Of a DNA stretch of 18,650 bases, positions 1 to 7,336 are shown in pieces. This DNA comes from CAZTAR01 sp043813895 (GTDB taxonomy: Bacteria; Planctomycetota; Phycisphaerae; UBA1845; UTPLA1): positions 1-18,650 of the forward strand of contig JBDRKQ010000012.1 of assembly GCA_043813895.1 (NCBI GenBank), in the 5' to 3' direction. Under the pieces are notes generated by a model. The model saw nothing but the letters and a program-made list of their open reading frames with translations. It did no database searches and was not told the origin of the DNA. The position numbers and the translations under genes were made by a program. Position 1 is the stretch's first letter. Every line of letters begins with the position of its first letter.

Positions 1-1
1 T

Positions 2-3000
2 GTGAGAGTGGCCGACGCGGTCATGGCGGACCCGATCGTGAAGGCCCTTTGTGCAAGACTTAGGGGAAGCGCGAATACCCCGGTTGCGGCAAACGGGCTG
101 TGGGGGAGTGCTGCGCCCATACTCGCTGGCTTACTCGCCGAACACATCAAACGCCCCCTGCTATACATCGCGGCGCATCTCGATCAGGCGGACGACGCCC
201 GCGACGATATGGAGACTGTGCTCGGCCGCGCGGGGGAGTTGCTGCCGGCCTGGGAGACACTGCCGGGCGAAGGCGCCGCCGCGGGGGAGATCGGCACGGA
301 GCGCACGCGGCTGTGTGCGATGCTCCAGGAGATCGGCGATCGTCGACGTCCGACACGGGGGTCGGACGCTACGCGACCGCCGATGCTCATCGCGCCGGTT
401 CACGCGGTGATGCAGCCGGTCCCCTCTCCCGAGGCGATCGACGCCAACACCTTGGTCCTGTCGGTTGGTGATGAAAGGGATCCGAACGAAATCGCCGCGT
501 TTCTGCTGGACCGGGGTTTCGAGCGGTTGGATCAGGTCGAGCAGCCCGGCGATTTTGCGCTGCGCGGCGGCATCATGGACATCTTCGCGTCGGCCGACGT
601 CGACCCTGCTCGGATCGAGTTCTTCGGAGACGAGATCGAATCGATTCGGCGGTTTGAAGTGGGCACGCAGCGATCGGTGCGGACTCTGCAAGCCGCGCGG
701 ATCGCACTTCCGCCGGATGCGAAGCGGCTCGATCACAAGCGCACGATAAGCTTCCTGCACTATCTGCCGAAGGAGACGCTCGTCGTGCTTGATGAGCCGG
801 TGGAGATTGCGGAGATTGCCGGGACCATTCTTGATCGCCTGGGCAACCCGGTCGGACATTATCCCTTTGATGCGATCCTGAAGCAGGCCGCGCGCTTCTC
901 GCAGTTGCACGTCAGCCGGTTTCCTTCGGCAACGGTGCCGGAGAAGGACACGTTCGCGCTGTCGTGTGAGGCGAATCCGGCCTTCGAGACAAAGGCCGCG
1001 GACGCTGTGGTCCAGCTTGTCGGGATGGCTCGCGACCAGGCAGTTGTTGTGTTCTGCGACAACAAGGGCGAAGAAGACCGACTGGGTGAACTCGTCGAGC
1101 AGGCTTTGGCGGATGGCGAAGTTGTCGCCGGGCGTAGCGACGCCGAACCGCCACAGATCGAGAAGCGCATCGGGATGATCCACCGCGGGTTCACCTGGAA
1201 GGCGACCTGCGGGCGGCTCGATGCGTTCGAGGGGGCGCGGGGGAAGCTGACAATCCTGCCGCACCACGAGCTTTTCCGCCGTTACACGCGGAAGCGCCGC
1301 ATCCGCAAGGTCGCCGCAACCCGGCCGATCGAGACATTCCTCGACCTTGCCGAGGGGGACTACGTCGTCCACATCGCGCATGGAATCGGTCGCTTTGCCG
1401 GCATGAAGACCCTGCGCAAAGGCGAGTCGAAGAAGAACGAGGAATACCTCACGCTGCGTTTTGCAGATGAGGCCTTGATCCATGTGCCGGTCTCACAGAT
1501 CGACATGGTGCAGAAGTACGTCGGGCCGAAAGCGGCGCGGCCCATGCTCTCGAAACTGGGCGGCACGCGCTGGCACAAGGCCAAGGCCAAGGTGGAAGAG
1601 GCCGTGAGCGATCTGGCTGCAGAGTTGCTCCGGATCCAGGCTGTTCGGGAGGCCCAGCCGGGCGTTGCCTTTCCCCAAGACACCCGGTGGCAAGCGGAGT
1701 TTGAGAACGCATTCCTCTATACCGAGACGCCGGACCAGATCGGCACGATGGCGGAAATCAAGAAGGACATGTCCCGCTCTCGCCCGATGGACCGGCTCTT
1801 GTGCGGCGACGTCGGATACGGCAAAACCGAACTCGCGATGCGCGTTGCGTTCAAGGTCGTGGAGTTCGGCAGGCAGGTCGCCATTCTGGTGCCGACGACG
1901 ATTCTGGCGGAGCAACATTATCGCACGTTCACCGAGCGGATGGCCGACTACCCGTTCATCGTCGAGTGTCTGGACCGATTTCGCTTACCGAAGCGGCAAC
2001 GCGAGATCGTCGCTGCGACCCGGAAGGGCCAGGTGGATATCCTCATCGGCACGCATCGGCTGTTGTCGAAGGACGTCGGCTTCAGCGATCTCGGACTGGT
2101 GATCATCGACGAGGAACAGCGGTTCGGCGTCGAGCACAAGGAACGCCTCAAGCACCTGCGGGCGACCGTTGACGTCCTGACCATGACGGCAACACCGATC
2201 CCGCGGACGCTCCACCTGTCGATGATCGGGCTTCGCGACATATCGAGCCTGGCCACGCCGCCGCTCGACCGCCGCGCGATCGCCACGCGGGTCTGTGCGT
2301 GGAACGACGACATGATCCGTGAGGCAATCGTCCGCGAGCTGAACCGTGACGGGCAGGTCTATTTCGTCCACAACCGCGTCCAGTCCATCCAGGGCGTCGC
2401 GGGCCGAATTGCGGCGCTGGTTCCCGATGCGCGGTTGCTCGTCGCGCACGGCCAAATGCATGGCCATGAGTTGGAAGACGTGATGCTCCGCTTCCTGCGA
2501 AAGGAGGCAGACATCCTCGTGTGCACGACCATCATCGAGGCGGGCGTGGACATCCCCAACGTCAATACGATCTTTGTTGATCGGGCGGACCGGTTCGGCC
2601 TCGCGGACCTGCACCAGCTTCGCGGTCGTGTGGGGAGGTACAAGCACCGTGCCTACTGCTATCTGCTGCTGAGCCCGAATCGCCCACTGACCAACACCGC
2701 CGCCAGGCGACTCAAGGCGATCGAGGAATACAGCGAGCTGGGCGCGGGCTTTCACCTGGCCATGCGAGATTTGGAGATCCGAGGCGCTGGCAACATCCTC
2801 GGGCCGGAACAATCCGGGAACATGGCGGCCGTGGGCTACGAACTCTACTGCCAACTCCTGGAGAAGTCGGTACGGAGGATGAAGGGCGAGCCGCACGCGC
2901 CGCGCGTCGCCGTACACCTGGAACTCGACGTGGAAGCCTATATCCCGAAGATCTACATCCCGTCGGATCGGCAGCGTATGGAGTGCTATCGTCGCGTCGT

Positions 3001-3367
3001 CGCGTGCTACGACGTTGACGGCGTTGAACAACTGACGAAGGACCTGGTGGACGCGTTCGGGCGATATCCAGAGACGGTGGAGACGTTGCTCATACTGGCC
3101 GATCTTCGCGTCAGGGCATCCGCCTGGGGTATCAAGGCGATCATCAGGAAAGAGCCCGACGTTGTGTTCAAGATCGAGGAGGAGGTCAAGAAGATCGAGC
3201 CGCTATTCACGGGGGCGAGCGGCTCCGTTCGCATACCGGACGGCCATACGCTGCACTGGCGACTGCCGGACAACTTCTTCCACGGGCGGACGCTGCTCAC
3301 GGTGCTGCATAACCTGTTCAGGCGACATAGTGTGGCCGACGGGGGGAGGACTTTGTGCGTCCGGTAA
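2..3367 (+). CDS. mfd: Transcription-repair coupling factor Mfd (start possibly outside window)
   Basis: Mfd is a DNA translocase that removes RNA polymerase stalled at lesions and recruits UvrA for nucleotide excision repair in the cytoplasm. Seen in the 1121-residue frame: an N-terminal UvrB-like region (LLPAWETLPGE near residue 80); a CarD-like RNA polymerase interaction domain from about residue 446 (EGDYVVHIAHGIGRF); Walker A GDVGYGKT at 602-609; a DEEQ box at 703-706; TMTATPIPRTLHLSMIGLRD after it; IIEAGVDIPNVNT and QLRGRVGR (872-879) as helicase motifs V and VI; and a C-terminal TRCF domain. The length is close to that of E. coli Mfd (about 1150). The frame is open to the first bases. 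GTG at 2, GTG at 8 and ATG at 23 are possible starts, but no upstream ribosome site is visible, so the true start may lie before the window. A composite repeat begins about 34 nt after the stop. Confidence 0.96.
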   Translation: MRVADAVMADPIVKALCARLRGSANTPVAANGLWGSAAPILAGLLAEHIKRPLLYIAAHLDQADDARDDMETVLGRAGELLPAWETLPGEGAAAGEIGTERTRLCAMLQEIGDRRRPTRGSDATRPPMLIAPVHAVMQPVPSPEAIDANTLVLSVGDERDPNEIAAFLLDRGFERLDQVEQPGDFALRGGIMDIFASADVDPARIEFFGDEIESIRRFEVGTQRSVRTLQAARIALPPDAKRLDHKRTISFLHYLPKETLVVLDEPVEIAEIAGTILDRLGNPVGHYPFDAILKQAARFSQLHVSRFPSATVPEKDTFALSCEANPAFETKAADAVVQLVGMARDQAVVVFCDNKGEEDRLGELVEQALADGEVVAGRSDAEPPQIEKRIGMIHRGFTWKATCGRLDAFEGARGKLTILPHHELFRRYTRKRRIRKVAATRPIETFLDLAEGDYVVHIAHGIGRFAGMKTLRKGESKKNEEYLTLRFADEALIHVPVSQIDMVQKYVGPKAARPMLSKLGGTRWHKAKAKVEEAVSDLAAELLRIQAVREAQPGVAFPQDTRWQAEFENAFLYTETPDQIGTMAEIKKDMSRSRPMDRLLCGDVGYGKTELAMRVAFKVVEFGRQVAILVPTTILAEQHYRTFTERMADYPFIVECLDRFRLPKRQREIVAATRKGQVDILIGTHRLLSKDVGFSDLGLVIIDEEQRFGVEHKERLKHLRATVDVLTMTATPIPRTLHLSMIGLRDISSLATPPLDRRAIATRVCAWNDDMIREAIVRELNRDGQVYFVHNRVQSIQGVAGRIAALVPDARLLVAHGQMHGHELEDVMLRFLRKEADILVCTTIIEAGVDIPNVNTIFVDRADRFGLADLHQLRGRVGRYKHRAYCYLLLSPNRPLTNTAARRLKAIEEYSELGAGFHLAMRDLEIRGAGNILGPEQSGNMAAVGYELYCQLLEKSVRRMKGEPHAPRVAVHLELDVEAYIPKIYIPSDRQRMECYRRVVACYDVDGVEQLTKDLVDAFGRYPETVETLLILADLRVRASAWGIKAIIRKEPDVVFKIEEEVKKIEPLFTGASGSVRIPDGHTLHWRLPDNFFHGRTLLTVLHNLFRRHSVADGGRTLCVR

Positions 3368-3400
3368 TAGTGGGAATCCTGGTAGGGCGCCTCAGAAAGA

Positions 3401-3612
3401 GGAGCCGCGGACTTCAGTCCGCGCGGCCCTCCCCATCGCTGGGCCGAGAATCCATCGCTGGGCCGAGAATCCATCGCTGGGCCGAGAATCCATCGCTGGG
3501 CCGAGAATCCATCGCTGGGCCGAGAATCCTTTCTCGGCCCTGAGGCCGAGCCGAGAAGGGATTCTCGGCAGAGCACAGGGAACAACCGCGTGGACTCAAG
3601 TCCGCGGCTTCT
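3401..3612. repeat. Composite inverted-repeat element: REP-like pair enclosing a 19-bp tandem array and a hairpin
   Basis: The left end (3401-3427) is a REP-like palindrome, with arms CGCGGACT and AGTCCGCG around a TC centre. The right end (3585-3612) is a diverged copy in opposite orientation, with core GGACT-CA-AGTCC. Between them lie five direct 19-bp repeats, then a hairpin (TTCTCGGC 3531-3538 with GCCGAGAA 3550-3557), then ATTCTCGGC at 3561-3569, which is the reverse complement of the end of the 19-bp unit. The whole block is therefore roughly symmetrical. It resembles a BIME/REPIN-type non-autonomous element. No transposase is encoded. It may also help end mfd transcription, but there is no T tract. 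Confidence 0.85.
3433..3527. repeat. Five perfect 19-bp tandem repeats
   Basis: The unit CCATCGCTGGGCCGAGAAT occurs five times with no mismatch, at 3433-3451, 3452-3470, 3471-3489, 3490-3508 and 3509-3527. Perfect identity suggests recent expansion. The units abut with no spacer, and no reading frame through them looks like a gene. The 3' part (GCCGAGAAT) recurs inverted at 3561-3569, and in near-identical form (CCGAGAATCC) next to the REP-like element at 9186-9213. Confidence 0.95.
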
Positions 3613-4078
3613 TGTCGGATTATCGGGGCTGCCGGAGAGAAAGACACTTGGCTCTCGTGTAATATAGGGTGCGGTAGCATAGGAGTGGACGCTGCACATG
3701 CGCCTTGGATAGCCCTCCCCACCCGCACCAAGGTTCATCGGGACGAGACTGGCGACCGACAGGCCCGCTTAGAGGCACGCGGCCCGCTGCCATAGCCGTG
3801 GCCGCGTCTCGTCGAGGAACGGGCCGAGTGCCATGAAAGCGGCCCGGACGTGCGTGCGGCGGAGAACTGAAAGTGGCGCGCCTCCCGGCGGGGTCCGATG
3901 ATGTAGTGTGAAACCGGCACGCTTCCGGGTCCGCAGCAGAAGCGAGATGGTTCATCCCCGGTGCCGTTCGACCGAAGGCGGGTGAGGGGCACAGGCACTG
4001 GCGGGCAAGCCCCCAGTGGCACCGGTGACGGGGGTCCGGAAAGAGATGATATCCGACCAAACGGAAGGAGCGGGTTGC
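3613..4078. other. Gene-free intergenic stretch and leader of the secreted modular protein
   Basis: I see no convincing gene here on either strand. The open frames are GC-rich, low in recognisable motifs and lack ribosome sites. No riboswitch that I know by sequence is evident, and no good -35/-10 pair was found. The promoter of the downstream gene probably lies in this stretch. A GGAAGGAG ribosome site closes it at 4063-4070. Confidence 0.5.
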
Positions 4079-7012
4079 ATGGGCGCGAGAGAGCGGCACC
4101 CGGGTGCGACAATCCTGACTATTGCGGCGATGTTCGCGATTACGGCGGTGCTGATCGGCTGGACGGCCACCGCGCCCGCCGATTCTCCAGATGCGACGGT
4201 TACGGCCTCGTTGACGCGTGATCGAGTCGCCGTGAGAGGTGGAGGTCCGGTCGGGCGCGCCATGCCCGGTCTCGTGGGTCGCCCGCTGATAAGCAGACCG
4301 GATAACGCACCTGTGTGGAGGGTGCCTCCCGCCGGCGCCGCACCCCGGGCAGAGACACTGCTCTGGGATAACGGCGCCCCATTGGACGACTTCGGTGATC
4401 CGGCATCACAATGGAGTCCGCCGCCGGCAGTCCCGCTCTGGCGGTTCATCGCCGCCGCGGCGGATGACTTTGCGTTGTACGACTACTCCGCGCCGGATGA
4501 AAATCTGCGCATCACCAGGGTTCGCGCCGCATTTGTGTTCTTCAAAGAGGGCGCGGAAACCGCCAGTCCGGCGCTCACGTGGACCGGCATCCATGTCACC
4601 GTTTACGGTAACTCCCTCTTGGACCAGCCTGGCGGTGTTCCGGACGACATGGGCGGACACACGGGCAATGTGATCGCCAACCAGTTCGTTGACGCGACCG
4701 CACTCACCGAAACCGCTCCTGGTGCGGAGGAATGTCGCCCGTATTGGATGGTGGACATTCCCGTTAACTTTGTGCTCGCGAAAAACACGCGGTATTGGCT
4801 CTCGTTGGTGCCGGAATTCCCCGCGCCGCCGCAGACGGCCTGGTGCATCTCCGAGGAGAGCCGCGGATTCGATGCCCATCGCGGCGCGAGCTTCGGAACC
4901 GTGCTGTTCTGGACGCAGATCGAAGGCAACTCGGGCTGTCCGGACGATGCCGACTGTCCGCCCGAGTGCGACTCCGTATCGAACCCGCCCGCCGGCACGA
5001 ACAAGGACCTGTCGTTCCAGCTTCACGGTGATGTGCTCGATCCGAACTTCGGCGCTTGTTGTGACCTCGCTACGGGCACCTGTCAGGACGATCTCACCGA
5101 GGCGGAGTGTCTCGCGGTCGGGCCTTACGTAGAGTTTCACCCGGCCGCGGTCTGCCAGTTTGTGGAATGCGAGACTGTCGCCGGCGCGTGTTGCGACGAC
5201 GGAACAGCCGGCTGTACAGTTGAAAACATAGCCGATTGTCCGCCTGCCTGGCGTTTCGCGCCGGGCCTGACATGCGGGGAGTTGTATCCCGTATGTGGCA
5301 CGGATTACCCCGGCGCTTGCTGTTTCCCTGACCAGTCCTGTCTTGACCTGACGCCGACCGACTGTTCCAACACGGGCGACGGCGGTGTGTGGAATGAAGG
5401 CGAGTGCGTGGCATTTCAATGTCCACCGCCGAACGACCCCTGCGACGGCGCGATTGCCGTGACGGATGGTCTGCACGTATTCAACACCCTCGGCGCGACG
5501 ACGGACGGCCCTCCGATCGAACCGACGTCGGGATGCCCCGAAATCGAGCTGGACGTATGGTTCAGGTATATCTCCGAATGCGACGGGACGCTCTTCGTGA
5601 GCCTCTGTTTCGAGGACACCGATTTCGACTCGGAGTTGGCCGTATACGACAATTGCAGGTGTACGCCGACCGAGTCGGAGCAGGTTGCCTGTAACGACGA
5701 TGGTTGTGGAATCGCGGGCGGCCCGAGCGAGGTGTTCTTCCCGGTCATTAGCGGCGAGTGCTATTTGATTCGCATCGGCAGCGACGCCCCTGTGACCGGA
5801 TCGGGCCTTCTCGCGGTTGCCTGTCTGCCGACCGGTATGGGCGCCTGCTGCCACGAGGACATGGTTTGCGAGCACATGTTTGAAGAGGACTGCATCGAGC
5901 CGGGCGACACCTTCTTCCCGGGCCTGCCCTGCCTGCTCGTCGAGTGTCCCGAGTCGCTCGAATGCTGCACCGGCGACGCCGACGGCAACAACGTACGGAA
6001 CGGCCTGGATATCCAGCCCTTCATTCAGAGTCTCATGGCTCCGCCTGAGACCGGCACGGTTGAGTTCTGCCGCGCGGACGTGGATGAGAACCTTGTCATC
6101 GACATCGACGATATCGCTCCCTTCGTGCAGAAGCTCTTGACTGCAGAGCCCTGCTCCCTCGTCTGCTGTCGTGGAGACACGAACGACGATGGCTCGCTGG
6201 ACGGCCTGGACATCCAAGGGCTTGTCGAAGCCATTCTGAGTCCGCCGGAGAGCGGAACCCTGGAGTTCTGCCGGGCGGACGTGGACAAGAGCGGCGTCAT
6301 CGACCAGTTCGACGTAGAGGCCCTGGTTCAGAAGCTGATCACCGGCGAGCAGTGTTCTGAGGCCCCACTGAGTTGCTGCCCCGGCGACATGAACGGCGAC
6401 GGCGCCCTCGACGGCCTGGACGAGCAGCTCCTCATTGAGGCGCTCCTCGATCCGCCTGCCCCCGGCACGATGGACTTCTGCCATGCCGATGTCGATGAGG
6501 ACGGCGATATCGATCTCGACGATCTGGACACGTTCATCTCACTGCTGCTCAGCGGGGCGGTGTGCCCGCCGGAGAATGACGACTGCGCGGACGCGTTTAC
6601 CATCACGGACGGCCTGACGGCGTTCACGACACTTGGCGCTTCGACCGACGGCCTCGCCCATCCCAGCAGCGAGTGCAATCTCGATATGTCCGGCGGACAG
6701 GTCGATCTCGACATCTGGTACCTCTACACGGCCACCTGCACGGGCAATCTCCGGGTCGAGGTCTGCAACGACGGCGTGGCCAGCCCCGGGGACGCGGACT
6801 ACGACTCTCGGATCGCGGTCTACGACACATGCGCGTGTGCGGAGGCAAGTGACGCGACGCTGCTGGACTGCAACGACGACGACGTGGCTTGCAGCGGAGG
6901 GTCGTCCGATCTGACCGTGCCGGTCGTCGTGGATACCTGCTACCTGATCCGCATCGGCGGCGCGGGGCCGGCGGAGGGTTCTGGCAACGTCAACATTACC
7001 TGCACGCCGTGA
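4079..7012 (+). CDS. Large secreted modular protein with Cys-rich GACC units, two NDxC-type beta domains and three internal dockerin-like units
   Basis: The ATG at 4079 is preferred over an in-frame GTG at 4016 and ATG at 4046 because GGAAGGAG lies 8 nt upstream; this gives 977 residues. Visible order: Sec signal (TILTIAAMFAITAVLIGW, then TAPADS); an N-terminal beta-rich region with ADDF and ITRVRAAFVFF, a layout seen in planctomycete exported proteins; Cys-rich GACC units from about 325 to 450 and one more at about 588; an NDPCDGA beta domain at about 452-585; three tandem dockerin-like units beginning near 633, 700 and 770, each with two EF-hand-like loops (DADGNNVRNGLD, DVDENLVIDIDD); and a second beta domain from about 833 to the end. 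The loops keep Asp/Asn at positions 1, 3, 5 and 12, so calcium binding is likely. There is no catalytic motif. A structural, adhesive or surface role is an inference. Confidence 0.88.
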   Translation: MGARERHPGATILTIAAMFAITAVLIGWTATAPADSPDATVTASLTRDRVAVRGGGPVGRAMPGLVGRPLISRPDNAPVWRVPPAGAAPRAETLLWDNGAPLDDFGDPASQWSPPPAVPLWRFIAAAADDFALYDYSAPDENLRITRVRAAFVFFKEGAETASPALTWTGIHVTVYGNSLLDQPGGVPDDMGGHTGNVIANQFVDATALTETAPGAEECRPYWMVDIPVNFVLAKNTRYWLSLVPEFPAPPQTAWCISEESRGFDAHRGASFGTVLFWTQIEGNSGCPDDADCPPECDSVSNPPAGTNKDLSFQLHGDVLDPNFGACCDLATGTCQDDLTEAECLAVGPYVEFHPAAVCQFVECETVAGACCDDGTAGCTVENIADCPPAWRFAPGLTCGELYPVCGTDYPGACCFPDQSCLDLTPTDCSNTGDGGVWNEGECVAFQCPPPNDPCDGAIAVTDGLHVFNTLGATTDGPPIEPTSGCPEIELDVWFRYISECDGTLFVSLCFEDTDFDSELAVYDNCRCTPTESEQVACNDDGCGIAGGPSEVFFPVISGECYLIRIGSDAPVTGSGLLAVACLPTGMGACCHEDMVCEHMFEEDCIEPGDTFFPGLPCLLVECPESLECCTGDADGNNVRNGLDIQPFIQSLMAPPETGTVEFCRADVDENLVIDIDDIAPFVQKLLTAEPCSLVCCRGDTNDDGSLDGLDIQGLVEAILSPPESGTLEFCRADVDKSGVIDQFDVEALVQKLITGEQCSEAPLSCCPGDMNGDGALDGLDEQLLIEALLDPPAPGTMDFCHADVDEDGDIDLDDLDTFISLLLSGAVCPPENDDCADAFTITDGLTAFTTLGASTDGLAHPSSECNLDMSGGQVDLDIWYLYTATCTGNLRVEVCNDGVASPGDADYDSRIAVYDTCACAEASDATLLDCNDDDVACSGGSSDLTVPVVVDTCYLIRIGGAGPAEGSGNVNITCTP
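5972..6565 (+). repeat. Three tandem dockerin-like (double EF-hand loop) coding repeats
   Basis: Within the secreted protein three units of about 67-70 residues follow one another. Each has a first loop (GDADGNN.., GDTNDDG.., GDMNGDG..), a linker with PPETGT / PPESGT / PPAPGT, then FCRADVD or FCHADVD and a second loop. All three also share an LDIQ or LDEQ helix and a Cys pair before the first loop (ECC, VCC, SCC). The repetition is clear at protein level and partly eroded at DNA level, which indicates older duplications. Confidence 0.85.
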
Positions 7013-7040
7013 CCGCTTCTCGCCGGACCGACTTAGCGAC

Positions 7041-7069
7041 TTGACGAATCGCGCTAGGGCGGGAATCAT
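7041..7069 (+). promoter_or_regulatory. Probable sigma70-type promoter of the tRNA-Thr gene
   Basis: TTGACG (7041-7046) is followed after 17 bp by AATCAT (7064-7069), which matches 5/6 and 4/6 of the consensus. The -10 box ends 21 nt before the tRNA. Spacing and position fit, but the -10 is imperfect. Confidence 0.45.
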
Positions 7070-7089
7070 ACGCAGTCTCGATGGCGCCT

Positions 7090-7161
7090 GCCGGCGTAGC
7101 TCAGTGGTAGAGCACGGCTTTCGTAAAGCTGAGGTCGAGGGTTCGAATCCCCCCGCCGGCT
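7090..7161 (+). tRNA. tRNA-Thr, anticodon CGU (reads ACG)
   Basis: The cloverleaf was folded by eye. Acceptor arms GCCGGCG (7090-7096) and CGCCGGC (7154-7160) pair fully. The D arm is GCTC/GAGC, and the anticodon stem CGGCT/AGCTG has one G-U pair. The anticodon loop TTCGTAA places CGT at 7122-7124. The T loop TTCGAAT is standard. G1-C72, C2-G71 and G35-U36 fit threonine identity. One oddity is an A-C mismatch in the T stem (GAGGG against CCCCC). The 3' CCA is not encoded; the gene ends GGCTTCC. Confidence 0.93.
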
Positions 7162-7336
7162 TCCTCCGATCTCATCTCGGCCCCCGATTGATAGACACCC
7201 TACACGTTCGACACGGGGGGCGGGTGCTATACGCATAAGGTATACCCTCGGGTACAATTCTTCCCAGGACGGCAGCGGGATACATCTACTCCCACGCCTG
7301 CAACTTCACGTTTGAGCAACACGCCAGGAGCGCAGC

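Noticed and set aside
161..1483. Long minus-strand open frame (440 codons) opposite mfd
   Set aside because: It is antisense to a clear mfd reading frame, has no family motif, and arises from GC-rich codon bias.
1985..3031. Minus-strand open frame of 348 codons opposite the helicase part of mfd
   Set aside because: It is an antisense shadow of conserved helicase motifs on the plus strand.
3433..3527. Tandem 19-bp repeats as a CRISPR array
   Set aside because: The units abut directly with no spacers, the unit is short, and no cas gene is nearby.
4016..4078. GTG at 4016 as start of the secreted modular protein
   Set aside because: It lacks a ribosome site and would put 21 polar residues before the signal peptide; ATG 4079 has GGAAGGAG at proper distance.
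4406..6484. Minus-strand open frame of 692 codons opposite the secreted modular protein
   Set aside because: The plus strand encodes a signal peptide and repeated domains; the minus frame is Arg/Val/Ala-rich with no motif or ribosome site.
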